A DNA stretch of 64,000 bases from M3 sp045133615 (GCA_045133615.1 JBGUUQ010000028.1:31619-95618); one strand, 5' to 3'. Positions 36,508 to 45,665 are shown, counted from the stretch's first letter. The notes: a model not told the origin generated them from the sequence alone. A program made the numbers and translations.

Positions 36508-37110
36508 TTATTCTTTTGTTTCGTCTGATTCTATTACCGAGTGTTGTCCCTCCACTCTGTGATATTTGGTTTCGGCGGGGTCGTAGAGCAGACCTACGCA
36601 GAGACATTTGTGTCCGCCGTTGCGTTGCAAGATATCGAAATTGACACAACTTTCACAACCGCGCCAGAAAGCAGGGTCAGTCGTAAGTTGGTCAAAGGTC
36701 ACGGGGCGATAACCCAATTCAAAATTCATCTTCATCACGGCAGCACCGGTGGTGAGTGAAAATATTTTGGCTTGGGGGAACATTTCGCGTGACAGGTTGA
36801 AAATGCGACGCTTAATGCGTGTGGCAAGACCGAGACCGCGGAAACGGTCGGCCACAATAAGTCCGGAATTTGCCACAAATTCCTTGTTGCTCCAACATTC
36901 TATATAGCTGAATCCGGCAAATTGCCCTTCACATAGAGCGATTACAGCTTTGCGTTCAAGCATTTTCTGCTTCACATATTCAGGTGAACGCTTTGCAATA
37001 CCTGTACCGCGGACTTTTGCGGCACGATTTATGGTGTCAAGAATTTCGTCGACGTATTTTACGTGTTCTTCCGATGCTACTAAAACTTCAATCTTGGGTT
37101 GATTTTCCAT
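36508..37110 (-). CDS. GNAT acyltransferase, probable N-acylglutamate synthase
   Basis: A 200-residue GNAT protein with the acyl-CoA-binding motif RFRGLGLATRIK (89-100). Its place between argR and argG is conserved in Bacteroides. From established work on Bacteroides thetaiotaomicron, the equivalent gene is thought to supply the missing first step of arginine synthesis, transferring a succinyl (or acetyl) group to glutamate; that assignment here rests on family and position. The C-terminal region has several cysteines (CESC, CLC), a possible structural metal site. Confidence 0.8.
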   Translation of the reverse strand: MENQPKIEVLVASEEHVKYVDEILDTINRAAKVRGTGIAKRSPEYVKQKMLERKAVIALCEGQFAGFSYIECWSNKEFVANSGLIVADRFRGLGLATRIKRRIFNLSREMFPQAKIFSLTTGAAVMKMNFELGYRPVTFDQLTTDPAFWRGCESCVNFDILQRNGGHKCLCVGLLYDPAETKYHRVEGQHSVIESDETKE

Positions 37111-37164
37111 TTTAATGATAGGATAAGAGTTTTTTGATGTAAATAATGTTTGTTTATAAAAAAA

Positions 37165-37683
37165 TCAGTCTTCAAATTGCGCCCGAGCCACCTCTATTAC
37201 CTCCTCCGGGAGGATAGACGTAAAAAGCTCGAGCAATTGTCGTCGTGTCGACCTCTCGTTGACAACAGCAAACACGGTATCGGCACCGGGGATTGTGCCT
37301 AAAATATGGGGAGAATGTAACATATCGATATCATAAGCCAATCCGCTGGCATATCCGTTTCGAGTCTTTATCACCACAACATTCCCTGAAATGGCAAGTG
37401 ACAATGCCGCAGGATGCTGTCCGGATTGAATGGCAGTCTGTATCTTCGAGTACGAATCGCTGCCCGACATCACATCTTCGGCTAAGATATAACGATAACC
37501 ACCCATATCGGTTGCCACCTTAGTAGTGCGAAGCATCTTAAGGTCGCGAGACAACGTAGCTTGAGTTACAAGAAACCCTCTCATTGCCAACTGCTTAGAC
37601 AGTTCATCTTGGCTACCTATACTATTGTTGGTCAAGATGTCGATAATTACCGGTAAACGCGATTTTCGTTTTTTCATTCTCAT
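37165..37683 (-). CDS. argR: Arginine repressor
   Basis: A 172-residue ArgR-type regulator. Winged helix at the N-terminus (SQDELSKQLAMRGFLVTQATLSRDLK) and oligomerisation/arginine-binding domain at the C-terminus (GTIPGADTVFAVV). An alternative start at 37677 is possible. The -7 element TAAATTTG (37701-37708, minus) is only about 20-25 bp upstream, giving a very short leader, and an inverted repeat overlaps the expected start point, so self-regulation is likely. Confidence 0.95.
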   Translation of the reverse strand: MRMKKRKSRLPVIIDILTNNSIGSQDELSKQLAMRGFLVTQATLSRDLKMLRTTKVATDMGGYRYILAEDVMSGSDSYSKIQTAIQSGQHPAALSLAISGNVVVIKTRNGYASGLAYDIDMLHSPHILGTIPGADTVFAVVNERSTRRQLLELFTSILPEEVIEVARAQFED

Positions 37684-37708
37684 TCTTCAATTAGAGAATG
37701 CAAATTTA
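37675..37708 (-). promoter_or_regulatory. argR promoter with overlapping operator-like inverted repeat
   Basis: The -7 element TAAATTTG lies at 37701-37708 (minus). A perfect 7-bp inverted repeat, CATTCTC (37675-37681) and GAGAATG (37694-37700), covers the probable transcription start and start codon. It resembles an ARG box in having AT-rich spacing and TTC/GAA cores, so arginine-dependent repression is plausible. Confidence 0.55.
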
Positions 37709-37828
37709 CTAACAAAAAACAAGAAATTCACACAAAACGGTATAAAAATGCAAGTCGAGAACAGATTTTATAATAATCTGCCCCCATTTCATCTATAAAC
37801 TCATCGATTTATTCGACAATCTGCCGAA

Positions 37829-39091
37829 TCATCGAAACACTTTATCATAAATCCGCTTGGTAGCCCCCAAATTTTCCTGAATATAATCCCCCGCCACTTT
37901 CGAAGCTATTTCAAGAGCCGAAGCATCCTCTATCAAAGAATCGATTACAGTTCTGAAATCGGACTCTCCGCTCACAGTAAAGGCTCCGCCACGCTCAATC
38001 AAGTCGCCGGCCTCTTTAAATTTGGAAAATTTCGGGCCGAATATTACAGGCATTCCATACACAGCAGCCTCATTGATGTTGTGAATCCCCGCTCCAAAAC
38101 CACCACCGACATAAGCAATGTCACCATAGCGATAAAGGCTCGATAACAATCCGAAACAATCGATGATTATACACTTTGTCAAATCGGGATTCACCGCTCC
38201 ACAAGAGCCGTCATTTGGCGTTCGATGCAATTCCTGAAATTCAGACCACAACATCGACCCGGGAATCCGTGCTTTCAATCGGGCAAGACGCTCGGTATTA
38301 AACTCGTGCGGAGCAATAATGGCTTTCACTCCGTGTTGTTCGTTGAACCACGGGATATATACATCTTCGTCAGCCTCCCAGCTGCTGCCAAACACAATAG
38401 TCTTAGGATTTTTATACTTAAACCAATCTATCAACGGGAGTTTTACAACAGTACGCATTATATCGGTAACGCGGTCAAAGCGCGTATCGCCGGCAACCGT
38501 TACATTCTCCACCCCGATACCGGCAAGCAATTTTCGCGATTGCTCATCCTGCACAAAGATATGAGTATAGAAACTCAGAATCTTACGGAAAGTACCACCC
38601 CACCATTTGAAAAACGATTGCGACGGGCGGAATATGGATGAAATCAAATAGAGCGGAATATTTCTGCGATGAATCTCTTCGAGATAATTACCCCAAAATT
38701 CATACTTCACAAATACCGCTGCCTCTACATTCACAATATCAAGCAATCGGAGAGCATTGCACGGCTTATCAAATGGTAGATAACACACCGCATCCACACC
38801 TTTGTAATCTTTGCGCACTTCATATCCGGATGGGGAGAAAAACGTCAATAAGATTTTTTTATCCGGATTTTCACGACGCAGGATTTCAATAAGGGGGCGC
38901 CCTTGCTCAAATTCGCCAAGCGATGCCGCATGCACCCACACATAGGAAGCCTCCGGATCAATGACTTTACGAAGATAGTCGAATGCATACTTCTGCCCTT
39001 GCAGCATAGTTTTCACTTTTTTGCTGCGCAAAGCCACCAATCGCGCCACCGCGCTATATAACGAAATCGACAGGTTGTAAATGCAATTCAT
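37829..39091 (-). CDS. waaA: 3-deoxy-D-manno-octulosonic acid transferase
   Basis: A 420-residue glycosyltransferase (GT30) that adds Kdo to lipid A at the inner membrane. The motif WVHAASLGEFEQGRPLIE carries the glutamate expected as catalytic base in this family; the C-terminal VGGGFGAGIHNINEAAVYGMPVIFGP is the nucleotide-sugar site. Residues 1-20 form a short hydrophobic anchor. It follows gltX by 22 bp, probably in one operon. Confidence 0.95.
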   Translation of the reverse strand: MNCIYNLSISLYSAVARLVALRSKKVKTMLQGQKYAFDYLRKVIDPEASYVWVHAASLGEFEQGRPLIEILRRENPDKKILLTFFSPSGYEVRKDYKGVDAVCYLPFDKPCNALRLLDIVNVEAAVFVKYEFWGNYLEEIHRRNIPLYLISSIFRPSQSFFKWWGGTFRKILSFYTHIFVQDEQSRKLLAGIGVENVTVAGDTRFDRVTDIMRTVVKLPLIDWFKYKNPKTIVFGSSWEADEDVYIPWFNEQHGVKAIIAPHEFNTERLARLKARIPGSMLWSEFQELHRTPNDGSCGAVNPDLTKCIIIDCFGLLSSLYRYGDIAYVGGGFGAGIHNINEAAVYGMPVIFGPKFSKFKEAGDLIERGGAFTVSGESDFRTVIDSLIEDASALEIASKVAGDYIQENLGATKRIYDKVFR

Positions 39092-39113
39092 CGATTGCCG
39101 TGAGTTATGTGGA

Positions 39114-40646
39114 TTATGCTTGTTGTTTTATATTCTCAATACCTCTGTTAATACGAGATATTGTTTCCTCTTTTCCCATAAGTTCAGTAATATCAAACAT
39201 ATGAGGACCTTTGCACTCTCCCACCACAGTCAAGCGGAATGCATTCATCACATTTCCGAGGTGATAACCCTGCTCCTCTATCCATTTTAGCACAACCGAT
39301 TCAGCGTAAGCCGATGAAAAATCGCTCATACCATTGAGCACTTCGACAAGTTGCGCCATGATTGACGGCATCTCATCGCTCCAGCGTTTCTTCACCGCCT
39401 TTGCATCATATTCGGTTGGAGCTACAAAGAAGAATCGAGCCTGCTCCCAAAGGTCGCGCACAAAATTTATGCGACCTTTCACCATTCCTACTGCGCGAGC
39501 GATATACTCGTCGCTGAAATCGGCGGTATTCACCCCGTTTTCAGCAAGAATAGGTTTGAAAAGTTCGGCAAGGCGTTCATCAGAAAGATTCTGAAGATAA
39601 GTATGATTAAACCACTTACCCTTTTCAAACGCAAATTTTGCGCCTGAGCGAGAGCAATGGTCAAGAGAGAATTTCGAGATTAGTTCTTGCATCGACATCA
39701 CCTCAGTGTCGTCGCCGGGATTCCAACCGAGCAATGCGAGGAAGTTGACAACAGCTTCGGGTAGATAACCCGACTCGCGATACCCTGAAGAAATGTCGCC
39801 GCTCTTCGGGTCATGCCACTCAAGCGGGAACACCGGGAAGCCGAGACGATCGCCGTCACGCTTGCTGAGTTTGCCTTTTCCATCGGGCTTGAGCAAAAGC
39901 GGAAGATGCACAAATGCCGGCATAGTATCAGCCCATCCGAAAGCCTCATACAGCAGCACATGGAGAGGAGCCGAAGGCAGCCACTCTTCGCCGCGAATCA
40001 CATGAGATATTTTCATAAGATGGTCGTCAACTATATTGGCAAGGTGGTAAGTAGGCAGATCGTCCGCGCTTTTGTAAAGCACCTTATCATCAAGTACACT
40101 CGAATTGATAGTCACTTTCCCGCGAATCAAGTCATTAACCTCAACATCGCGACCCGGCTCAATCTTGAAACGCACCACATACTGCGCACCACCATCGATA
40201 AGTGCTTTCACTTCATCAGCTGAAAGAGAAAGCGAATTGCGCATCGACATACGCGTAGATGCATCATATTGGAAATTGGCAGTAGCGGCACGAGCAGCGT
40301 CAAGTTCGGCAGGAGTATCAAATGCGATGTAAGCCTTCCCGTTATCCAAAAGCATCTTCACATGTTCACGATAAATGTCCCTGCGTTCGCTCTGCTTATA
40401 GGGTCCGTAAGGTCCTCCCTCGCGCACACCTTCATCGATTTCGATGCCGAGCCATGCCAAAGCCTCATTAATGTACTCTTCGGCTCCGGGAACGAAACGT
40501 TGAGAATCGGTATCTTCGATACGAAGTATCATTTGTCCGCCGTTTTGGCGTGCAAAAATGAAGTTATATAACGCAGTACGCACACCACCGATATGCAACG
40601 GACCGGTGGGAGACGGAGCGAATCTTACTCTTACAGGGGTGTTCAT
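39114..40646 (-). CDS. gltX: Glutamyl-tRNA synthetase
   Basis: A 510-residue class I synthetase with RFAPSPTGPLHIGG (HIGH region) at the N-terminus and KGKLSKRDGDR (KMSKS region) at about 260. The length is normal. Transcription probably starts from the -7 element TAACTTTG at 40676-40683 (minus) with TTTG 20 bp upstream, one of the best promoters in the window; waaA would be expressed from it too. Confidence 0.97.
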   Translation of the reverse strand: MNTPVRVRFAPSPTGPLHIGGVRTALYNFIFARQNGGQMILRIEDTDSQRFVPGAEEYINEALAWLGIEIDEGVREGGPYGPYKQSERRDIYREHVKMLLDNGKAYIAFDTPAELDAARAATANFQYDASTRMSMRNSLSLSADEVKALIDGGAQYVVRFKIEPGRDVEVNDLIRGKVTINSSVLDDKVLYKSADDLPTYHLANIVDDHLMKISHVIRGEEWLPSAPLHVLLYEAFGWADTMPAFVHLPLLLKPDGKGKLSKRDGDRLGFPVFPLEWHDPKSGDISSGYRESGYLPEAVVNFLALLGWNPGDDTEVMSMQELISKFSLDHCSRSGAKFAFEKGKWFNHTYLQNLSDERLAELFKPILAENGVNTADFSDEYIARAVGMVKGRINFVRDLWEQARFFFVAPTEYDAKAVKKRWSDEMPSIMAQLVEVLNGMSDFSSAYAESVVLKWIEEQGYHLGNVMNAFRLTVVGECKGPHMFDITELMGKEETISRINRGIENIKQQA

Positions 40647-40675
40647 TGTAAATCGTTTACATTAAAAATCGTATG

Positions 40676-40683
40676 CAAAGTTA
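40676..40683 (-). promoter_or_regulatory. Promoter of gltX-waaA (-7 element)
   Basis: TAACTTTG on the minus strand, with TTTG 20 bp upstream of it, about 30 bp before the gltX start codon. Confidence 0.75.
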
Positions 40684-40720
40684 CAGCAACTCCGCCGTAT
40701 ATCCAAATTTTATACAAAAT

Positions 40721-41530
40721 TTACATTAACGTTTTTTCAGGCTTCACAAGCCAAGCGCTGAATTGCCACAATGCCATAAGAGGCAAAAACACCACCATCA
40801 ACGTAAACGGGTCGCCTGTCGGAGTGATCACAGCCGCAAGTATGAGCAATACGATGATGGCATGACGACGATAGCGCACAAAAAATCCGCGCGTCAGCAA
40901 TCCCATATTTCCCAATATCCACGACACGAGCGGAAGTTCAAAAATCACCCCCATTATTAATATAATAAGGAGGAAGTTATCCATATACGAGTCGAGTGAA
41001 ATCTGATTTGGCACCATTGCACTCACTTGATAGTCGGCAAGAAAACGCAACGTAATCGGAAAAACGACAAAATAGCCCACGGCTACTCCAAGGAAAAACA
41101 TCACGTTGCCAAACAGAAACGCAGTCTTAACCCCTCGCTTTTCTTTCTCATAAAGGCCGGGAGCCACAAACCCCCACAACAGATATATTATCGCAGGAAA
41201 TGCAAATACAATTGCGAGCCAGAATGACGTAGACATATGGATGAAGAACTGCGAGGCGAGCTGTATGTTGATAAGTTCCACCCGAAATCCATCGGTAGAA
41301 AAATCCGGCAGCGCATCAATGCCTTGCGTAATCCATGCAAAAAATCGATATAGCACAAAATCGCCATGACACGGTGCAAGAATCACATTGTCGAAAATGC
41401 GGGGCATGAAAATAAAAAACACCACCATCAGCACTCCAACAATGATACCGGCACGCAACAACACACGCCGAAGTGCATCGACGTGTTCCCAAAAGCCCAT
41501 CTCTTGCAGATGTTCCTTCTGTTGAGCCAT
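40721..41530 (-). CDS. tatC: Sec-independent translocase TatC
   Basis: A 269-residue polytopic membrane protein with about six hydrophobic segments. The start region LQEMGFWEHVDALRRVLLRA corresponds to the conserved TatC N-terminus (HL.ELR), and the loop FAFPAIIYLLWGFVAPGLYEKEKR is a strong TatC signature. It recognises twin-arginine signals; a likely client, the FAD oxidoreductase at 30626-31945, is encoded 9 kb away. Its gene follows tatA by 14 bp. Confidence 0.95.
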   Translation of the reverse strand: MAQQKEHLQEMGFWEHVDALRRVLLRAGIIVGVLMVVFFIFMPRIFDNVILAPCHGDFVLYRFFAWITQGIDALPDFSTDGFRVELINIQLASQFFIHMSTSFWLAIVFAFPAIIYLLWGFVAPGLYEKEKRGVKTAFLFGNVMFFLGVAVGYFVVFPITLRFLADYQVSAMVPNQISLDSYMDNFLLIILIMGVIFELPLVSWILGNMGLLTRGFFVRYRRHAIIVLLILAAVITPTGDPFTLMVVFLPLMALWQFSAWLVKPEKTLM

Positions 41531-41544
41531 TCCGGAGGGTGTGA

Positions 41545-41757
41545 TTATCGTTTAGAGTCGTCCGACTTTTTGTCGGTATCTACAGGGGCATTGAATTCAT
41601 CTTGTATTTCCGACATTCCTTGCTTGAAACTGCGCACTCCTTTGCCTATGCCTTTCATCAATTCGGGAATCTTCTTGCCTCCGAAAAGCAATAAAACGAG
41701 AAACGCAATAATTAATACTTCTCCCCATCCGAGGTTACCTAAAAATGCAGTAGTCAT
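41545..41757 (-). CDS. tatA: Twin-arginine translocase subunit TatA/E
   Basis: A 70-residue protein with one membrane helix (about 8-25), the FGGKKIPELMKG hinge and amphipathic helix, and a charged tail. A -7-like element (TACCTTTA, 41810-41817, minus) lies about 50 bp upstream, back to back with the fabD promoter. No tatB is encoded here, as is usual in this phylum, so TatA probably does both jobs. Confidence 0.94.
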   Translation of the reverse strand: MTTAFLGNLGWGEVLIIAFLVLLLFGGKKIPELMKGIGKGVRSFKQGMSEIQDEFNAPVDTDKKSDDSKR

Positions 41758-41860
41758 ATCTTGATACGTTATAATTGCAGAATTAAGTTATTATTAGTCT
41801 TTCAACGTGTAAAGGTAGACAATTATTGCCAATAATTAAACAATTTAGCCGAAAAATCAC

Positions 41861-41868
41861 TACCTTTG
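41861..41868 (+). promoter_or_regulatory. Promoter of fabD (-7 element)
   Basis: TACCTTTG fits TAnnTTTG and lies 34 bp before the fabD start codon. This makes a TTG start at 41876 implausible. Confidence 0.75.
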
Positions 41869-41902
41869 CAGTCTTTTGAAATCCATTTTAACAGAAACAG
41901 AT

Positions 41903-42781
41903 ATGAAAGCATTTGTTTTTCCCGGTCAAGGAGCACAATTCGTAGGAATGGGTAAAGACCTTTACGAAAACAACTCCGAAGCTCGCGAAATGTTTGAAAA
42001 AGCCAATGAAATCCTTGGCTTCCGTATCACCGACCTCATGTTTGAAGGCACAGCCGAAGACTTGAAACAAACCAAGGTTACCCAACCTGCTGTATTTCTC
42101 CACTCGGTAATTCTTGCCAAAACTCTCGGCGAAGAATTCAAGCCCGACATGGTAGCAGGTCACTCTCTCGGCGAATTTTCTGCATTGGTTGCTGCCGGTG
42201 CTCTTTCGTTTGAAGACGGTCTCCGCCTCGTATCGGCTCGCGCCCAAGCTATGCAAAAGGCATGCGAAATCAAGCCCTCCACAATGGCCGCTGTGCTTGC
42301 CCTTCCCGATGAAAAGGTTGAAGAAATCTGCGCAAGTGTTGACGGCGTGGTTGTTTGCGCAAACTACAACTGCCCGGGACAACTCGTTATTTCAGGCGAA
42401 ATCGAAGCCATCGATGCTGCTTGCGAAAAGGCTCTTGCTGCCGGCGCTAAGCGTGCGTTGAAACTCGCTGTAGGCGGTGCATTCCACTCTCCCTGCATGG
42501 AACCTGCCCGTGTAGAACTCGCTGCAGCAATCGAAAAAACTGAGGTTCACACCCCCGTTTGCCCCGTTTACCAAAACGTTGACGCAAAACCGCACACCGA
42601 CCCTGCCGAAATCAAAGCTAATCTGCTTACCCAATTGACTGCTCCCGTTCGTTGGACTCAATCAGTTCAAAACATGATTGCCGATGGAGCATCAGAATTT
42701 ATGGAACTCGGTCCGGGCAAAGTGCTCCAAGGGCTCGTACTCAAAATCGACAAGAGCGTAGCCGTATCAGGCAAGCAATAA
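41903..42781 (+). CDS. fabD: Malonyl-CoA:ACP transacylase
   Basis: A 292-residue enzyme that loads malonate on acyl carrier protein for fatty acid synthesis. GQGAQFVGMGKDL is the N-terminal signature, the nucleophile is S88 in AGHSLGEFSA and the partner histidine is H195 in GGAFHSPCM. The ATG at 41903 fits the family start; the upstream TTG does not. It is a single-gene unit closed by a bidirectional terminator. Confidence 0.97.
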   Translation: MKAFVFPGQGAQFVGMGKDLYENNSEAREMFEKANEILGFRITDLMFEGTAEDLKQTKVTQPAVFLHSVILAKTLGEEFKPDMVAGHSLGEFSALVAAGALSFEDGLRLVSARAQAMQKACEIKPSTMAAVLALPDEKVEEICASVDGVVVCANYNCPGQLVISGEIEAIDAACEKALAAGAKRALKLAVGGAFHSPCMEPARVELAAAIEKTEVHTPVCPVYQNVDAKPHTDPAEIKANLLTQLTAPVRWTQSVQNMIADGASEFMELGPGKVLQGLVLKIDKSVAVSGKQ

Positions 42782-42801
42782 TCTCTCGATTATAATCCGA
42801 C

Positions 42802-42838
42802 AAAAAAATCCCGGTCTCATCTGAGATCGGGATTTTTA
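42802..42838. terminator. Bidirectional terminator between fabD and the FKBP gene
   Basis: AATCCCGGTCTCA and TGAGATCGGGATT form a 13-bp stem with one G-T pair and a two-base gap. It is flanked by A and T runs, so it works for both converging genes. Confidence 0.88.
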
Positions 42839-42855
42839 TTTCATGTCAATATCTA

Positions 42856-43428
42856 TCAGTCTTCCGGATTAGGAATTTCAAGATAAGGAATATCCACTAA
42901 CTTAATGCCGAATTTCAATGCCGAATATGGCTTGATTACACCCGAAGACGAAGCATTGTAGCCCTGTTGATAAGGAATCAACACCTCTACGGAATCGCCA
43001 ACACTCATTTGAGTAACAGCAATCATCCACCCGGTAATCACATTCGACAACTGAGTGCGATATATACTATCACCATAAGATGTCTGTGCGTAAGAGGAGT
43101 CAAACGGCTCATCGTTATACAAGCGACCATAATACTTCACGTCTACCGTACTCGTAGAATAAGGTTTCAGATTCCCGGCAGTGAGCGAACGATCATTAAA
43201 CCAATGCATCAACACATAGGCCGACGGATTCCAATCCGGAGCCACACGCTCATAATAAGCAGAGCCATCGGCATTTGTTATAGCCGCTTGTTCATCAAGC
43301 CAAGCCTCATTTGCTTCACGCCAATCTTTGTAGTCATCCCACGTATCGCTATCGTCGCCTCCGGTACCGCATGACACTGCACACGCCAAGAAAACGCCCA
43401 ACGATAATATTATAGGAAATTTCTTCAT
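42856..43428 (-). CDS. FKBP-type peptidyl-prolyl isomerase, lipoprotein
   Basis: A 190-residue lipoprotein (lipidated C20 in AVSC). The C-terminal half is an FKBP domain: VDVKYYGRLYNDEPFDSSY, VITGWMIAVTQMSVGDSVEVLIPYQQGYN. It should assist folding of periplasmic or outer-membrane proteins. It is the last gene of the glyS-lemA-FKBP unit, 17 bp after lemA. Confidence 0.92.
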   Translation of the reverse strand: MKKFPIILSLGVFLACAVSCGTGGDDSDTWDDYKDWREANEAWLDEQAAITNADGSAYYERVAPDWNPSAYVLMHWFNDRSLTAGNLKPYSTSTVDVKYYGRLYNDEPFDSSYAQTSYGDSIYRTQLSNVITGWMIAVTQMSVGDSVEVLIPYQQGYNASSSGVIKPYSALKFGIKLVDIPYLEIPNPED

Positions 43429-43445
43429 CGTTCAAATTCTTTAAT

Positions 43446-44030
43446 TTAATCGAAATTTACTTCAGGAGCGCGTTCTGCACCCGCTTCAGCTTGGAACTGC
43501 GGTTTTTTCTCAAATCCAAACCATCCGGCATAAATCACTTCGGGGAACTTTTTGATTTTTGCGTTATAGTCTTTGACCGCCTCGGTGTAACGACCGCGAG
43601 CCACGGCCACACGATTTTCAGTTCCCTCAAGCTGAGTCTGCAAATCACGGAAATTTTCGTTTGCCTTCAAGTCGGGATATGCTTCGGTAACAGCAAGGAG
43701 CGACTTCAATGCCTGCGACAATTCCCCTTGAGCCTGTTGGTATTTGGCAAGAGTCTCTTCATTGAGGTCCTCAACATTGAGATTGATAGAAGTGGCATTA
43801 GCACGAGCTTTTACCACATTTTCAAGCGTAGAACTTTCATGAGAGGCATAGCCTTTCACCGTGTTGACAAGATTGGGAATCAAATCGGCGCGACGTTGAT
43901 ACTGATTTTGCACTTCAGCCCATGTCTGCTCGACAGTCTGTTCCTTTTCAACCATGTCATTATAGCCGCACGAGCTGAAACTCATCATGCACACAACGGC
44001 GACTATAATTGCAAGAAAATTATTTTTCAT
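43446..44030 (-). CDS. LemA family protein
   Basis: A 194-residue protein with a hydrophobic N-terminus ending in SFSSCG, either a lipoprotein or a membrane anchor. The coiled-coil core shows the LemA hallmarks QNQYQRRADLIPNLVNTVKGYA and FRDLQTQLEGTENRVAVARGRYTEAVKDYN. The ATG at 44030 is preferred over the TTG at 44036. LemA proteins are widespread with an unclear envelope-related role. It is 18 bp after the glycyl-tRNA synthetase gene. Confidence 0.93.
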   Translation of the reverse strand: MKNNFLAIIVAVVCMMSFSSCGYNDMVEKEQTVEQTWAEVQNQYQRRADLIPNLVNTVKGYASHESSTLENVVKARANATSINLNVEDLNEETLAKYQQAQGELSQALKSLLAVTEAYPDLKANENFRDLQTQLEGTENRVAVARGRYTEAVKDYNAKIKKFPEVIYAGWFGFEKKPQFQAEAGAERAPEVNFD

Positions 44031-44048
44031 ACTCAATCAGATTGAAAA

Positions 44049-45593
44049 TTAAGCAAGCTTGCGAAGCAAAGCGTTCAAGCTCACCGTATCGTGGATAATT
44101 TTATGCAAATCGGCAATTGCCACACGAGTTTGAGCCATCGAGTCGCGTTCACGAAGTGTTACGGTGTTATCTTCAAGCGTCTGGTGGTCAACAGTTACAC
44201 AATAAGGAGTACCGATTGCATCCTGACGACGGTAACGCTTTCCGATAGAGTCTTTCTCTTCGTAGTGAGTGGTAAAGTCGAACTTGAGATCGTTGACAAT
44301 CTCGCGAGCCTTTTCGGGAAGACCATCCTTGCGAACGAGAGGCATCACAGCACACTTCACGGGAGCCAATGCAGCCGGCAAGTGAAGCACTACGCGGGTA
44401 TCGCCACCTTCGAGAGCCTGCTCTTCGTAGCTTGAGCACATCACCGAGAGGAACATACGGTCCACACCGATTGAAGTCTCAATTACGTAAGGAGTGTAGC
44501 TTTCACCAAGTTCGGGATCGTAATATTGAATCTTCTTACCTGAATATTTTTCGTGTTGCGAAAGGTCGAAGTTGGTACGAGAGTGAATACCTTCCACCTC
44601 CTTAAAGCCGAACGGCATCTCAAATTCGATATCGGTAGCCGCATTAGCATAGTGAGCGAGCTTATCGTGATCGTGATAGCGATATTTTTCATCTCCGAGA
44701 CCGAGAGCCTTATGCCACTTCAAGCGAGTCTCTTTCCATTGAGCAAACCATTTGAGTTCTTCGCCCGGACGAACAAAAAATTGCATCTCCATCTGCTCGA
44801 ATTCACGCATACGGAAAATGAACTGACGTGCCACGATTTCGTTACGGAATGCCTTACCAATCTGAGCGATACCGAACGGGATGCGCATACGACCGGTCTT
44901 CTGTACGTTAAGGTAATTTACAAAAATACCTTGAGCGGTTTCAGGACGAAGATACACATTCATAGCACCGTCAGCGGTAGAACCCATCTCGGTTTTAAAC
45001 ATCAGGTTGAACTGACGTACTTCAGTCCAATTCTTCGTTCCCGAAATCGGGTCTACGATTTCACAATCCACAATGATTTGGCGAAGTTCTTCGAGGTTAT
45101 TGTCATTGAGAGCTTTGGCAAAACGTTCGTGAAGAGCATCACGCTTGGCGATGATTTCTTGTACACGAGGATTTGTCTGACGGAAAAGAGCCTCATCAAA
45201 AGACTCTCCGAAACGCTTGCGGGCTTTTGCCACTTCTTTGTCCGCTTTATCGTCCATCTTGGCAAGTTCCTCTTCGATAAGGACATCGGCACGATAACGC
45301 TTTTTAGAGTCACGGTTATCAATCAACGGGTCATTGAATGCATCTACGTGACCCGATGCTTTCCAAATGGTCGGATGCATGAAGATAGCAGAATCGATAC
45401 CCACAATGTTTTCATGCAAAAGTGTCATGGCTTCCCACCAGTAACGCTTAATGTTATTTTTAAGCTCTACGCCGTTTTGACCATAGTCATAAACTGCGCC
45501 GAGACCGTCATAAATTTCACTTGATTGAAAGACAAAACCGTATTCCTTGGCGTGTGAAACGATTTTCTTAAATACATCTTCTTGTTGAGCCAT
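44049..45593 (-). CDS. glyS: Glycyl-tRNA synthetase (homodimer type)
   Basis: A 514-residue class II synthetase of the single-chain (archaeal/eukaryotic-like) kind, with EYGFVFQSSEIYDGLGAVYDYGQNG at the start, FRNEIVARQFIFRMREFEQMEMQFF (motif 2) and the anticodon-binding domain at the C-terminus. The promoter is TAAATTTG at 45666-45673 (minus), and the leader contains a near-perfect palindrome at 45634-45650. It is first in a three-gene unit. Confidence 0.97.
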   Translation of the reverse strand: MAQQEDVFKKIVSHAKEYGFVFQSSEIYDGLGAVYDYGQNGVELKNNIKRYWWEAMTLLHENIVGIDSAIFMHPTIWKASGHVDAFNDPLIDNRDSKKRYRADVLIEEELAKMDDKADKEVAKARKRFGESFDEALFRQTNPRVQEIIAKRDALHERFAKALNDNNLEELRQIIVDCEIVDPISGTKNWTEVRQFNLMFKTEMGSTADGAMNVYLRPETAQGIFVNYLNVQKTGRMRIPFGIAQIGKAFRNEIVARQFIFRMREFEQMEMQFFVRPGEELKWFAQWKETRLKWHKALGLGDEKYRYHDHDKLAHYANAATDIEFEMPFGFKEVEGIHSRTNFDLSQHEKYSGKKIQYYDPELGESYTPYVIETSIGVDRMFLSVMCSSYEEQALEGGDTRVVLHLPAALAPVKCAVMPLVRKDGLPEKAREIVNDLKFDFTTHYEEKDSIGKRYRRQDAIGTPYCVTVDHQTLEDNTVTLRERDSMAQTRVAIADLHKIIHDTVSLNALLRKLA

Positions 45594-45633
45594 AATTTTT
45601 GGTTATTGGATTAATTTGATTATCAACGGGTTG

Positions 45634-45650
45634 CGTCGCAGGCTGCGACG
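45634..45650. repeat. 17-bp GC-rich palindrome in the glyS leader
   Basis: CGTCGCAG-G-CTGCGACG, eight bases each side of one central base, lies about 20 bp after the -7 element and 40 bp before the start codon. It stands out in an AT-rich leader and could be an operator or an RNA hairpin. Confidence 0.6.
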
Positions 45651-45665
45651 TGCCGTTTAAGCATG

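Noticed and set aside
36497..36649. 51-codon N-terminal extension of argG
   Set aside because: It overlaps the GNAT gene and is Arg-rich and unlike ArgG; the family start is at 36496.
45634..45650. T-box or classical riboswitch in the glyS leader
   Set aside because: The leader is only about 65 nt and contains no T-box sequence; only a palindrome is seen.
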